Of a stretch of DNA of 64,000 bases, positions 9,877 through 18,503 are shown piece by piece. How positions within the stretch are numbered: the stretch's first letter is position 1; every line of letters starts with the position of its first letter. Both the position numbers and the translations under genes were made by a program. Origin of the DNA: Seongchinamella sediminis (lineage in GTDB: Bacteria > Pseudomonadota > Gammaproteobacteria > Pseudomonadales > Halieaceae); contig NZ_QRAN01000001.1 of NCBI RefSeq assembly GCF_003457605.1, positions 124,642 to 188,641 on the forward strand. Direction: 5' to 3'. The notes beneath the pieces are model-generated. The model saw nothing but the letters and a program-made list of their open reading frames with translations, did no database searches and was not told where the DNA came from.

Positions 9877-11460
9877 ATGTCAGCCGATTCCTACCAGGCC
9901 CGAACCCTGCCCCAGGTCGTCATCGATGCGGCGGCCGCCTACGGCGAGCGCCCGGCCATTACCGATGGGCCGGTCAGCCTGAGCTACCGGGAGCTGGACC
10001 TCGCCCGGGTACAGGCCGCCCGCGCTTTCGTCGCCGCCGGTCTCGAGAAGGGTGAGCGCGTTGCCATCTGGGCACCGAATGTCTACCAGTGGATCATCGC
10101 CGCGATCGGCGCCCAGAGCGTCGGCGGTGTGGTGGTGCCTCTGAACACCCGCTACAAGGGGCCGGAAGCGGCCTATATCATCCGGGCCAGCGGCGCGCGT
10201 CTGCTGTTCACCGTGGGTGACTTCCTCGGGGTGAGCTACCCGGCCCTGCTGCAGGACCAGGAGCTGCCGGGCCTGGAGCGCATCGTCACCCTGTGTGGCG
10301 CCGCAGACGGCGCCCAGGCCTGGGAAGACTTCCTGGCCGCCGGCGAGACCGTGAGCGTGGAGGAGGTGGCGGCCCGCAGCGCGGCCTTGAGCCCCGACGA
10401 CACCCTGGATATCCTCTTTACCTCCGGCACCACCGGCAACCCCAAGGGCGTGGTGACCGGTCACGGCCAGAATATTCGTGCCTTTGAAACCTGGAGCGCC
10501 ACGGTCGGCCTGCATGCCGACGACAATTACCTGATCATCAACCCCTTCTTCCACTCCTTCGGCTACAAGGCCGGCTGGCTGGCCGCCATCATCCGCGGGG
10601 CCCATATCCTGCCGGTGCTGAACTTTGACCTGGATGCGGTCATGGAGCAGATCCAGCGGGACCGGGTGTCGATGATTCCCGGGCCGCCCACCATTTACCA
10701 GTCGCTGCTGGCACACCCGCGTCGCGGCGAGTATGACCTGTCCAGCCTGCGTCTGGCGGTGACCGGGGCCGCCCCGGTGCCGGTGGCGCTGGTGGAGCAG
10801 ATGCGCGAGGAGCTGGGCTTTGAAGTGGTGGTGACCGCCTATGGGCTTACCGAAACCTGTGGCGTGGTGACCATCTGCCGCCCCGACGACAGCGCCGAGC
10901 GTATCTCCCATACCTCGGGCTGCGCCATGAAGGGCGTGGAAGTGAAGTGCGTGGACCCCGACGGGGAGACGGTGGAGGCGGGCGCCGAGGGGGAGATCTG
11001 GTGCCGCGGCTTCAACGTGATGCAGCGTTATTTCAACAATGAAGCGGCCACTGCAGAGGCCATCACCGCAGACGGCTGGCTGAAAACCGGCGACGTTGGC
11101 GTGCTGGATGCCGACGGTTACGTGCATATCACCGGCCGTATCAAGGAGATGTTTATTGTCGGCGGTTTCAACTGCTACCCGGCGGAAATCGAGAACATCC
11201 TCTGTGATATGCCCGGAGTGGCGCGAGCGGCGGTTATCGGGATCCCGGACGAGCGGATGGGCGAGGTGGCTCGCGCCTATATCGTGCCGGCCGCCGGGGC
11301 CGACCTGGACGAGACGGGCGTGATCGCCTGGTCGCGCGAGCACATGGCCAATTACAAGGTGCCGCGCAGTGTGCAACTGCTGGCCGAGCTGCCGCTGAAC
11401 GCCGGCGGCAAGGTCGACAAGCTGGAGCTGGCCCGGCGCGCGGAGCAGGAGGCGGGGTGA
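9877..11460 (+). CDS. FadD3-type acyl-CoA synthetase (HIP-CoA ligase)
   Basis: A 527-aa ANL-superfamily ligase that forms an acyl-adenylate and then the CoA thioester. Motifs are LFTSGTTGNPKGVV near residue 180 (P-loop), TAYGLTETCG near 323, GWLKTGDVG near 402, GRIKEMFIVGG near 418 and the C-terminal lysine in NAGGKVDKLEL. In steroid degraders FadD3 activates the C/D-ring propionate HIP, the entry step to the enzymes encoded just downstream. The HIP substrate is inferred from the linked ipdABC, echA20, fadE and fadA6 homologues; sequence alone shows only a medium-chain or complex acyl-CoA ligase. The stop overlaps the following regulator gene. Confidence 0.8.
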   Translation: MSADSYQARTLPQVVIDAAAAYGERPAITDGPVSLSYRELDLARVQAARAFVAAGLEKGERVAIWAPNVYQWIIAAIGAQSVGGVVVPLNTRYKGPEAAYIIRASGARLLFTVGDFLGVSYPALLQDQELPGLERIVTLCGAADGAQAWEDFLAAGETVSVEEVAARSAALSPDDTLDILFTSGTTGNPKGVVTGHGQNIRAFETWSATVGLHADDNYLIINPFFHSFGYKAGWLAAIIRGAHILPVLNFDLDAVMEQIQRDRVSMIPGPPTIYQSLLAHPRRGEYDLSSLRLAVTGAAPVPVALVEQMREELGFEVVVTAYGLTETCGVVTICRPDDSAERISHTSGCAMKGVEVKCVDPDGETVEAGAEGEIWCRGFNVMQRYFNNEAATAEAITADGWLKTGDVGVLDADGYVHITGRIKEMFIVGGFNCYPAEIENILCDMPGVARAAVIGIPDERMGEVARAYIVPAAGADLDETGVIAWSREHMANYKVPRSVQLLAELPLNAGGKVDKLELARRAEQEAG

Positions 11461-11951
11461 ACGATCTCGCCGCCAGTGCTGCCGCGATGCCGATCGAGCT
11501 GGACGACATCGACCAGGGCATTATCGCCCTCCTGCGGGACGACGGCCGCATGTCCTACCGGGCCATCGCCAGGCAGCTGGATATTACCGAGAACAAGGTG
11601 CGCGCCCGGGTCCGGCGTATGGAGGAGTCCGACACCATGCGCGTGGTCGCGGTTACCGATATCGAGGCTGCCGGCTACGACATGCTGCTGGCGATCGGTG
11701 TGCGGGTGGAAGGGCGCTCCCCGGAGGAGGTGGCGCGGGATATGGCTGCCATTCCCGAGGTGTTCTCGGTCAATGTGGTGGTTGGCGCCCACGACCTGGA
11801 GATCCTGGTTGTTGCCCGGGACCAGGCGGCGCTGGATGAACTGATCTCGGTGCAGCTGGGCGGCATGCCCGGCGTGCGCCGCCTGACCCCGGCGCTGGCG
11901 CTGGACGTGCTCAAGAACCAGCCGGACTGGGTGCCTTTCCATGCGGCGTAG
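11457..11951 (+). CDS. Lrp/AsnC-family regulator 1
   Basis: A 164-aa regulator with an N-terminal winged helix-turn-helix (IIALLRDDGRMSYRAIARQL, about residues 22-41) and a C-terminal RAM/ligand-binding domain (about 75-150). It starts with GTG at 11457, overlapping the ligase stop by three bases, and itself overlaps the second regulator by 11 bases. Such tight overlap suggests translational coupling and perhaps joint function of the two proteins. Lrp/AsnC proteins usually respond to amino acids or small acids; here an acyl-CoA or steroid-ring intermediate would fit the neighbourhood, but that is inference. Confidence 0.85.
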   Translation: MNDLAASAAAMPIELDDIDQGIIALLRDDGRMSYRAIARQLDITENKVRARVRRMEESDTMRVVAVTDIEAAGYDMLLAIGVRVEGRSPEEVARDMAAIPEVFSVNVVVGAHDLEILVVARDQAALDELISVQLGGMPGVRRLTPALALDVLKNQPDWVPFHAA

Positions 11952-12405
11952 GCTGGACAAGGTCGACCAGGCCATCGTTGATTATCTGTCCCGGGATGCA
12001 CGCACCAGCAACCGGCAGATCGCCGAGGACCTCGGTGTTACCGAGGGCACCGTGCGCGGCCGTATCAAGCGCATGGAAGAGGAAAAGCTGATCCGCATCA
12101 CCGCGGTGACCAATATCGATCGCTTCAAGGATGCGGCCCTGGCCTACATCTGGATCGAGGTAGAAAAATCCGGGCAGACCCGCGAGGTAGCCCGGGCGCT
12201 GGCGGATATCCCGGAGCTGGGATTCGTCGGTGTGATGCTGGGGCGTTCCGACATCCTGGCCATCACCATGGTGCGCAACACGGAGCATCTGTCCGAGTTC
12301 GTGCACCGCAGTATCAGCGGCATCGACGGGGTGCGTTCTACCCAGAGCACCCTGGGTGTCAATTTCGTCAAGCACGATTACCGCATGGCGCGGATCGTGA
12401 ACTAG
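11941..12405 (+). CDS. Lrp/AsnC-family regulator 2
   Basis: A 154-aa regulator of the same family as its upstream neighbour. The helix-turn-helix is at about residues 8-55 (VDQAIVDYLSRDARTSNRQI, then TEGTVRGRIKRM) and the RAM domain at about 65-140, ending with a strand that includes GVRSTQSTL. Its ATG lies inside the end of the first regulator gene. The two proteins are clearly diverged (for example TENKVRARV against TEGTVRGRI), so this is not a recent duplication. In Actinobacteria the equivalent regulon is under the TetR-type repressor KstR2. No TetR gene is present here. Confidence 0.86.
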   Translation: MRRRLDKVDQAIVDYLSRDARTSNRQIAEDLGVTEGTVRGRIKRMEEEKLIRITAVTNIDRFKDAALAYIWIEVEKSGQTREVARALADIPELGFVGVMLGRSDILAITMVRNTEHLSEFVHRSISGIDGVRSTQSTLGVNFVKHDYRMARIVN

Positions 12406-12431
12406 AGATGAACCAGAGGAAGGAAAGCCTG

Positions 12432-13307
12432 ATGAACAAGCAAATGACGGCTCGCGAAGTCGTTGCCCAACTGGAAGATGGCATGACCATCGGTATCGGC
12501 GGCTGGGGCCCCCGGCGCAAGCCCATGGCCCTGGTGCGTGAAATCCTGCGCTCCGACCTGAAGGACCTCACGGTGGTCGCCTACGGTGGCGCCGATGTCG
12601 GCATGTTGTGCGCGGCGGGCAAGGTGAAGAAAGTGGTATTCGCTTTCGTCTCGCTGGACTTCATTCCGCTGGAGCCCTACTTCCGCCAGGCGCGCCAGTC
12701 CGGCGCCATCGAGGTGATGGAGATTGACGAGGGTATGATGCTGCTGGGCCTGCGCGCAGCAAGCTGGGGTCTGCCCTATATTCCCACCGAGATAGGCCTG
12801 GGCACCGATGTGCTCAGGGTGAACCCGGGAATCAAGGTGATCGACAGCCCCTATGACGACAAGGAGTGGGTGGCCATGCCGGCACTGCAGCTGGATGCCG
12901 CCCTGCTGCATGCCGACCACGCCGATGTGCGCGGGGTGTGCCAGGTTTCCGGTCCGGATCACCACATGGACGACTGGTTCGCCCGCGCCGCCGACAAGAC
13001 CTTTGTCAGCTGCGACGAGCTGGTGGAGAGTGATTATTTCAACGATCCGGTCCAGGCGCGCCTGGTGCACTGGGAACGCTGTCACACGACCGGCGTGGTG
13101 CACATTCCCGGTGGCGCCCACCCCAGTTCCTGTACCCCCCTGTACGGCTTCGATGTGCCCCACACCAAGACTTATGTGGCGTCGGCGAAGGAAGAGGGCG
13201 GCCTGCAGGGCTACCTGGACAAGTTCCTCGGCGCAACCGAGGAAGAGTACCAGCAGAACGTCGGCGGCCTGGAGGCCATCAAGTCCATCGAACTGCCCAC
13301 CTACTGA
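12432..13307 (+). CDS. ipdA: Cholesterol ring C hydrolase, alpha subunit IpdA
   Basis: A 291-aa protein with a class I CoA-transferase fold matching the alpha subunit of IpdAB, which hydrolytically opens the last steroid ring of COCHEA-CoA. The start is ATG 12432, because AGAGGAAGGAAA lies just upstream and the encoded protein MNKQMTAREVVAQLEDGMT begins like the family; ATG 12408 would add eight residues. GIGGWGPRRKPMALVREI is at about 18-35. The Glu in MEIDEGMM near residue 100 is a candidate for the catalytic glutamate reported in the actinobacterial enzyme. The ipdB gene follows after 21 bases, as expected for an obligate heteromer. Confidence 0.88.
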   Translation: MNKQMTAREVVAQLEDGMTIGIGGWGPRRKPMALVREILRSDLKDLTVVAYGGADVGMLCAAGKVKKVVFAFVSLDFIPLEPYFRQARQSGAIEVMEIDEGMMLLGLRAASWGLPYIPTEIGLGTDVLRVNPGIKVIDSPYDDKEWVAMPALQLDAALLHADHADVRGVCQVSGPDHHMDDWFARAADKTFVSCDELVESDYFNDPVQARLVHWERCHTTGVVHIPGGAHPSSCTPLYGFDVPHTKTYVASAKEEGGLQGYLDKFLGATEEEYQQNVGGLEAIKSIELPTY

Positions 13308-13328
13308 CCGGCGAAGGAGTTAAGGAAC

Positions 13329-14144
13329 ATGACTGCAGCAACTGACTACACCCTGGCCGAACTGTGCATCGTGGCGGCCAGCAAGGCTTTCGCCGACGAC
13401 GGCGAAGTACTGGCCACCGGCATTGGCGTGGTCCCGCGCCTGGCCGCCAGCCTGGCCATGAAGACCAGCAACCCGGACCTGATGATGACCGATTCCGAGG
13501 CCTTCCTGCTGAGCGAGCCCAATCCCCTGGGCAAGCGCGGTGACGACTTCGTGCAGGCCAACGAGACCTGGATGGGGTTTTCGCGGATCTTCGACAACGT
13601 GTGGAGTGGCAAGCGCCACGCGATGCTCGGCCCGACCCAGATCGACAAGTGGGGCCAGACCAACACCTCCGCCCTGGGCGGCACCTATGAAAAGCCCAAG
13701 GTGATGATGCTGGGCGCCCGCGGTTTCCCGGGCAACTCCATCTCCCATCCCAACAGCTTCTTTGTTCCGGCCCATAACACCCGCGTGTTCATGGACGGCG
13801 AGTGCGACTTCGTGTCTTCCATTGGCTACAACCCGGCGCGCCTGCCCAAGGGCCACAGCCTGGATGACGTCGACATCCGCCTGGTGGTGACCGACCTGTG
13901 CGTGATGGATTTTGGCGGCCCGGACCACCAGATTCGCCTGCTCTCCCTGCACCCCGGCGTGACCGTGGAGCAGGTGCAGGAGAACACCGGCTACCCGGTG
14001 CACATCGAGGGTGATATTCCCACCACCGAAGCGCCGACCCAAGAGCAGCTGGACATCATCGCCGCCATGGACCCGCACAACCAGCGCTCCTTCCAGATCA
14101 AGGACAATCCACCCGGAACGCCGGATCGTGGGGACAGGTCCTGA
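13329..14144 (+). CDS. ipdB: Cholesterol ring C hydrolase, beta subunit IpdB
   Basis: A 271-aa CoA-transferase-fold partner of IpdA. It begins with a helix (YTLAELCIVAASKAF) and ATGIGVVPRLAASLAM, the usual first beta-alpha unit of the beta subunit. IDKWGQTNTSALGG lies near residue 103 and ARGFPGNSISHP near 133, both typical of IpdB. The C-terminal extension of about 20 residues, rich in charged and proline residues, looks dispensable. TAAGGAA precedes the ATG. Together IpdA and IpdB should complete ring opening before beta-oxidation by the acyl-CoA dehydrogenases and thiolases encoded downstream. Confidence 0.88.
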   Translation: MTAATDYTLAELCIVAASKAFADDGEVLATGIGVVPRLAASLAMKTSNPDLMMTDSEAFLLSEPNPLGKRGDDFVQANETWMGFSRIFDNVWSGKRHAMLGPTQIDKWGQTNTSALGGTYEKPKVMMLGARGFPGNSISHPNSFFVPAHNTRVFMDGECDFVSSIGYNPARLPKGHSLDDVDIRLVVTDLCVMDFGGPDHQIRLLSLHPGVTVEQVQENTGYPVHIEGDIPTTEAPTQEQLDIIAAMDPHNQRSFQIKDNPPGTPDRGDRS

Positions 14145-14170
14145 ACCAGGCCTGATAAGAGGACTGATCG

Positions 14171-15235
14171 ATGCTTGAAACACGCCTGACCGAACTGCTG
14201 GGTTGCAAGTACCCCATCGTACAGACCGCCATGGGCTGGGTCGCCGACCCCAGGCTGGTGGCGGGCAGCTGTAATGCCGGCGGCTTCGGCTTCCTCGCCG
14301 GGGCCACCATTCCCGCCAATGAAATGGAGCGGGACATCCTGCGGGTGAGGGAGCTCACCGACCGGCCCTTCGGTGTGAACTTCCACATGTACCAGCCCAA
14401 CGCGGCGGACATCGTGGACCTGGTGATACGCCACGGGGTTCGCGCGGTGAGCTACTCCCGTTCCCCCGGCCCCGAGTTCATCCGCAAGCTGAAGGAAGCC
14501 GGCGTGGTCTGCATGCCCACCGTGGGCCTGCCCAAGCACGCCATCAAGGCGGTGGAACTGGGAGCCGACGTGGTCACCGTGCAGGGCGGGGAGGGCGGCG
14601 GCCACACTGGCGCCGTGCCCACCACGTTGCTCATTCCCCAGGTGGTGGACGCCGTGGGCGACAAGGTGCCAGTGGTGGCCGCTGGCGGTTTCAAGGATGG
14701 CCGCGGTTTGCTGGCGGCCCTGTCCTGGGGCGCTGACGGTATCGCCATGGGCACCCGTTTCCTGATGACCGAGGAGAGCCCGGTGCCGCGGGAAACCCTG
14801 CAGCGCTATATCGACTGCAAGAACCCGGGGGAGATCATCGTCTCCAGGGCGATGGACGGACTGCCCCAGCGGATGATCATGAACGAGCTGCTGGCGGAGC
14901 TGGAAAAAGCCGGTGCGCTGAAAAAGTTCATCATCGCCCTGCGCAACGGCCTGCGTTTTCGCAGGCACACCGGTGCCAGCCTGCTGCAGCTGCTGCAGTC
15001 GGCATGGCAGATGCACAAGGACGCCGACATCACCACCGCGCAGGCCATCATGTCCGCCAACGCGCCCATGATCATCCAGAAGGCCATGGTCGATGGCGAG
15101 CCTGCCAGTGGGGTGCTGCCCTCCGGCCAGGTGGCGGGTGTGATCGATGAACTGCTGAGCTGTGAAGACCTGATCAATTCCATCGTGACCGAGGCGGAGC
15201 AGCGCCTGGCACTGCTGGCGCAGCGCGCCGTTTAA
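14171..15235 (+). CDS. ipdC: IpdC-type flavin-dependent reductase (NMO family)
   Basis: A 354-aa TIM-barrel FMN protein of the nitronate monooxygenase/2-nitropropane dioxygenase family. IVQTAMGWVADPRLVAGS is at about 18-35, the glycine-rich phosphate-binding segments GGEGGGHTGAVPTT at about 139 and VVAAGGFKDGRGLL at about 167, and ADGIAMGTRFLMT at about 190. In the HIP pathway the homologue IpdC acts as an NADH-dependent unsaturating reductase on the hydroxylated ring intermediate. The role is assigned from its position between ipdB and echA20, the same order as in actinobacterial clusters. On sequence alone it could be another NMO-family enzyme. Confidence 0.84.
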   Translation: MLETRLTELLGCKYPIVQTAMGWVADPRLVAGSCNAGGFGFLAGATIPANEMERDILRVRELTDRPFGVNFHMYQPNAADIVDLVIRHGVRAVSYSRSPGPEFIRKLKEAGVVCMPTVGLPKHAIKAVELGADVVTVQGGEGGGHTGAVPTTLLIPQVVDAVGDKVPVVAAGGFKDGRGLLAALSWGADGIAMGTRFLMTEESPVPRETLQRYIDCKNPGEIIVSRAMDGLPQRMIMNELLAELEKAGALKKFIIALRNGLRFRRHTGASLLQLLQSAWQMHKDADITTAQAIMSANAPMIIQKAMVDGEPASGVLPSGQVAGVIDELLSCEDLINSIVTEAEQRLALLAQRAV

Positions 15236-15251
15236 GCAAGAGGAAAGCAAC

Positions 15252-16004
15252 ATGAGCCAACCGTTCAAGGTAAGTATCGACAACGGCATCGCCGAGATGA
15301 TCCTCGATCATCCGCCGGTGAACGCCTTCAACTCCGCCGGCTGGTTTGCCATCGCCGATGAGATCGACGCCCTGGGCGCCAATGACGAGGTGCGCGTCAT
15401 TATCATCGGCGCGGCCGGCAAGGGTTTCTGTGCCGGTGTGGATATCAAGGAACTGGCTGCCGACGGCAGCAAGATCGTCGACGTCAACAAGGGCAACTAC
15501 GAGACCTTCCGCGCCATCCACCGCAATCCCAAGCCGGTGATCGTGGCCCTGCACAGCTTTGTACTGGGTGGCGGTATCGGTATGGCCGGCGCCGCCGATA
15601 TTATCGTGTGCTCGGACTGCGCCCGCTTCGGCGTGCCGGAAATCGACCGCGGCGCCATGGGCGGCGGCGCCCACCTGCAGCGCATGTTTCCGGTGCAGAA
15701 GGTGCGCTACATGTACTTCACCGGTGAGTTCATAGACGCCCAGGAAGCCTATCGCCTGGGCGCGGTGGAGAAGGTGGTGCCGCTGGAGCAGCTGCTGCCC
15801 ACCGCCCGTGAGATCGCGGGGAAAATTGCCGAGAAGTCCCCGGCCATGGTGCGCCTAGCCAAGGAGGCCCTCACCGGTATCGAGGACGGCAACCTGGAAG
15901 ACAAGTACCGCTGGGAGCAGGGTTTCACCCTGGAGGCCTACACCATGGGTGACTCCCAGGAATCCCGCGACGCTTTTGTCGAAAAGCGCGACGCGACATT
16001 TTAA
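15252..16004 (+). CDS. echA20: EchA20-type crotonase (ring D hydrolase)
   Basis: A 250-aa crotonase-fold protein. GKGFCAGVDIKEL at about 56-68 gives the first oxyanion-hole amide and VLGGGIGMAGAADIIV at about 103-118 the second; PEIDRGAMGGGAHL follows. In the HIP pathway EchA20 hydrolyses a C-C bond of ring D rather than hydrating a double bond. The location directly after ipdABC supports this role, whereas sequence alone shows a crotonase. Start ATG 15252 with AAGAGGAAAG upstream. The gene ends just before a repeat-rich gap. Confidence 0.82.
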   Translation: MSQPFKVSIDNGIAEMILDHPPVNAFNSAGWFAIADEIDALGANDEVRVIIIGAAGKGFCAGVDIKELAADGSKIVDVNKGNYETFRAIHRNPKPVIVALHSFVLGGGIGMAGAADIIVCSDCARFGVPEIDRGAMGGGAHLQRMFPVQKVRYMYFTGEFIDAQEAYRLGAVEKVVPLEQLLPTAREIAGKIAEKSPAMVRLAKEALTGIEDGNLEDKYRWEQGFTLEAYTMGDSQESRDAFVEKRDATF

Positions 16005-16008
16005 GTGA

Positions 16009-16080
16009 CGTCGTCCCCGCGGCGCTACGTTTTTAGTAACGTCATCCCCGCGGCGCTACGTTTTTAGTAACGTCATCCCC
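16009..16080. repeat. 31-bp tandem repeat, about 2.3 copies
   Basis: Two adjacent 31-base units (16009-16039 and 16040-16070) begin CGTC[G/A]TCCCCGCGGCG and end GCTACGTTTTTAGTAA. A third copy begins at 16071 and runs into the following inverted palindrome pair. The unit looks like a REP half-element duplicated in tandem. Confidence 0.8.
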
Positions 16081-16142
16081 GCGAACGCGGGGACCCAGAA
16101 CGACACAACTATTGACTGGATTGCCGCTTGCGCGGAATGACG
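16071..16142. repeat. REPIN-like inverted palindrome pair 1
   Basis: CGTCATCCCCGCG at 16071 with its GCGGGG hairpin partner, and the inverted copy ending CGCGGAATGACG at 16142, enclose about 30 bases. This matches the layout of REPINs: two REP sequences in inverted orientation. It lies between echA20 and the first acyl-CoA dehydrogenase gene. Confidence 0.7.
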
Positions 16143-16158
16143 AGGAAAGAGGCAGATT

Positions 16159-17325
16159 ATGGATCTCGCATACACCGACGAACAAAACGCCTTCCGCGAG
16201 GAAGTGCGCAGCTGGCTCGCGGCCAATGTGCCCGCCGAACCACTGCAGACCTTCGACACCGCCGAGGGCTTTCAGCAGCATCGCGAGTGGGAAGCGAAGC
16301 TCAACGAGGGTCGCTGGGGCATGGTGACCTGGCCCGAGGAACTGGGCGGCCGCGCCTGTGACCTCATCCAGTGGCTGATCTTCGAAGAGGAATACTACAA
16401 GGCCCGCGCCCCGCTGCGGGTCAACCAGAACGGCATCTTCCTGCTCGGCCCGACCCTGATGGAGTACGGTACCGAGGAGCAGAAGGCGCGTATCCTGCCG
16501 AAAATGGCCAACGGTGAGGAAGTGTGGGCCCAGGGGTGGTCCGAGCCTAACGCCGGTTCCGACATGGCGGCGATTCGCTCCACCGCCAGGCTGGAAGGTG
16601 ACAAGTACATCATCAACGGCCAGAAAACCTGGTCTACCCGCGCAGTATGGGCGGACTGGTGTTTCGGTATGTTTCGTACCGATCCCGACTCCAGCCGCCA
16701 CAAGGGCCTGACCTTTATTCTGGTGCCCCTGGATACCCCCGGCATCACCGTGCGCCCCATCCCCCAGCTGGACGGCCTGCCGGGCTTCGCCGAGATCTTC
16801 TTCGACAACGTGGAAGTGTCCGTGGACAACCGCCTGGGTGACGAGGGCGCCGGTTGGAGCGTGGCCATGGCCACCGCCGGCTTCGAGCGCGGCTTGATGC
16901 TGCGGTCACCGGCGCGTTTCCAGGAAACCGCCCGCCGCCTGGTGGAACTGTACACCGCCAACCAGGCCAGCGCCGACCGCGACCCGGCGGTCCGCGACGC
17001 GGTAATCCGCGCCTACCTGGACGCGGAGAGTTACTGCCTCACCACCTACCAGACCGCCTGCCGCCTCAACAAGGGCGGCAAGATCGGCGCCGAGTCCTCC
17101 ACCAACAAGATCTTCTGGTCGGAGCTGGACCAGAGCATGCACGCCACCGCGATGAGTATTCTTGGCGCGCGGGCGGAACTGCTGCCTCACGCCCCGGATG
17201 CGCAGGGTGTCGGCACCTGGCTGGACGGCTGGCTGTTCGCCCAGTCCGGCCCGATTTACGCCGGCACCAACGAAGTACAACGCAATATCATCGCCGAGAG
17301 AATGCTCGGCATGCCGCGCAAGTAA
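16159..17325 (+). CDS. Acyl-CoA dehydrogenase, catalytic type (FadE30-like)
   Basis: A 388-aa FAD-dependent acyl-CoA dehydrogenase. QGWSEPNAGSDMAAIRS at about 129-145 is the substrate/FAD signature, and INGQKTWSTRA follows. The usual C-terminal catalytic Glu is replaced (IYAGTNEVQRNI). The Glu in GFERGLML near residue 240 sits where the isovaleryl-CoA-type enzymes carry theirs, so the protein should be catalytic. Length and N-terminus (MDLAYTDEQNAFREEVRSW) resemble FadE30, the HIP-CoA dehydrogenase. The smaller dehydrogenase gene follows after 11 bases, suggesting a two-subunit enzyme. The start is ATG 16159, preceded by GAAAGAGG. Confidence 0.84.
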   Translation: MDLAYTDEQNAFREEVRSWLAANVPAEPLQTFDTAEGFQQHREWEAKLNEGRWGMVTWPEELGGRACDLIQWLIFEEEYYKARAPLRVNQNGIFLLGPTLMEYGTEEQKARILPKMANGEEVWAQGWSEPNAGSDMAAIRSTARLEGDKYIINGQKTWSTRAVWADWCFGMFRTDPDSSRHKGLTFILVPLDTPGITVRPIPQLDGLPGFAEIFFDNVEVSVDNRLGDEGAGWSVAMATAGFERGLMLRSPARFQETARRLVELYTANQASADRDPAVRDAVIRAYLDAESYCLTTYQTACRLNKGGKIGAESSTNKIFWSELDQSMHATAMSILGARAELLPHAPDAQGVGTWLDGWLFAQSGPIYAGTNEVQRNIIAERMLGMPRK

Positions 17326-17336
17326 GGAGCTTAACG

Positions 17337-18383
17337 ATGGACTTTACCTTTACTGAGGACCAGCTGTTGTTCCAGGACTCCGTGCGGGACTTCCTGGTCA
17401 ACGAAGTGACCCCGGAGCGCATTCGCGAAACCTGGGAGACTGACAGTGGCCGCTCCGCTGAATTGTGGGCCCAGCTGGCCGAGCTCGGCCTGACCGGCAT
17501 GACCGTACCCGAGGAGCACGGCGGCCTGGGTATGAACGAGCTGGACTTCGTGTTGCTGGCGCAGGAGTGCGGCTACGTGGCCCTGCCCGAGCCCCTGGTG
17601 CACACGGCCCTGGTGGCGGTGCCCATGCTGAATGAAATCGGCGGTGAACTGGCCGCCGAGTGGTTGCCGAAAATCGCCGCCGGCGAGGCCAGGGCCGTTG
17701 TCGGCCTGGAGCAGAACCTGCTGGTGGAAGACGCCCATGTGGCGGACCTGTTGCTGCTGCAGCAGGGCGAGCGCATCGTCGCCGCGACCGCGGACCAGGT
17801 GACCCTGCGCCACAATGAATCCGTCGACCCCTCGCGCAGGCTCTACGCGGTGGAAGCAGGCGCGGACGCGGTCACTGTCGCCAGCGGTGACGAGGCCGCA
17901 AGGCTCAGCGCCAACGCCCTCAACCGCGGCGCCCTGGGCTGTGCCGCCCAGGCCCTGGGCCTGGCCCAGCGCATGATCGACATATCCGTGCAGTACACCA
18001 GCGAACGCCAGCAGTTCGGCGTTGCCATCGGCAGCTTCCAGGCGGTGAAGCATCACATGGCCAATGTGGCGGTGCGCCTGGAATATGCCAAGGCGCCGGT
18101 CCACCGCGCCGCCTACAGTATCGCCCACGGTGAGGAGGTGGCGTCCCACGCCGTGTCCCACGCCAAGCTGGTGGCCTGTGAAGCGGCCAAGCTCGCGGCC
18201 AGGAACAGCATCCAGGTGCACGGCGCCATGGGTTACACCTGGGAAGTGGACCTGCACATCTTCATGAAGAAGGCGTGGGCCCTGGCCAATACCTGGGGCG
18301 ATGCGGCGGATCACAAAACCCGCATTGGCGAACGCATTTTTGCCGAGGGTGCGGCCCTGGGTGCCGGTGCGACTTTTGCTTGA
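17337..18383 (+). CDS. Acyl-CoA dehydrogenase-like subunit without catalytic Glu
   Basis: A 348-aa acyl-CoA dehydrogenase family protein starting at ATG 17337, preceded by TAAGGAGC. It retains the C-terminal FAD-contact segment (TSERQQFGVAIGSFQAVKHH, about 222-241). It lacks a glutamate at both known catalytic positions: the isovaleryl-type site reads NRGALGCAAQALG and the C-terminal site reads GYTWEVDLHI. The middle beta domain is also shortened. Steroid degraders make alpha2-beta2 dehydrogenases in which one subunit is non-catalytic. This gene is therefore read as the partner of the one ending at 17325. A separate function cannot be excluded. Confidence 0.78.
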   Translation: MDFTFTEDQLLFQDSVRDFLVNEVTPERIRETWETDSGRSAELWAQLAELGLTGMTVPEEHGGLGMNELDFVLLAQECGYVALPEPLVHTALVAVPMLNEIGGELAAEWLPKIAAGEARAVVGLEQNLLVEDAHVADLLLLQQGERIVAATADQVTLRHNESVDPSRRLYAVEAGADAVTVASGDEAARLSANALNRGALGCAAQALGLAQRMIDISVQYTSERQQFGVAIGSFQAVKHHMANVAVRLEYAKAPVHRAAYSIAHGEEVASHAVSHAKLVACEAAKLAARNSIQVHGAMGYTWEVDLHIFMKKAWALANTWGDAADHKTRIGERIFAEGAALGAGATFA

Positions 18384-18411
18384 TTGACGCCCGTCATCCG
18401 CCCGTGAATGA

Positions 18412-18480
18412 CGTCATTCCCGCGGACGCGGGAATCCAGAGACACTCCTGACTGGAGCACCGCCTGCGCGGGCATCAAGG
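18412..18480. repeat. REPIN-like inverted palindrome pair 2
   Basis: CGTCATTCCCGCGGACGCGG plus GAATCCAG forms the first palindrome. The second, in inverse orientation, begins CTGGAGCACCGC and ends GGGCATCAAGG. A 12-base spacer separates them. The element sits in the gap before the FadA6-type thiolase gene and would be read as in-frame codons if that gene started upstream. Confidence 0.75.
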
Positions 18481-18503
18481 AAAGGAGACAAGAGGACCAA
18501 AAA

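Noticed and set aside
16009..16142. Possible CRISPR array from the repeated units
   Set aside because: The units are directly adjacent without unique spacers, and the rest is an inverted palindrome pair; no cas genes.
16854..17336. Upstream in-frame extension of the 348-aa dehydrogenase
   Set aside because: It lies within the previous dehydrogenase gene in another frame; TAAGGAGC and the family N-terminus place the start at 17337.
18408..18503. Longer N-terminus for the FadA6-type thiolase
   Set aside because: The extension translates a REPIN-like palindrome, and a ribosome-binding site sits just before ATG 18504.
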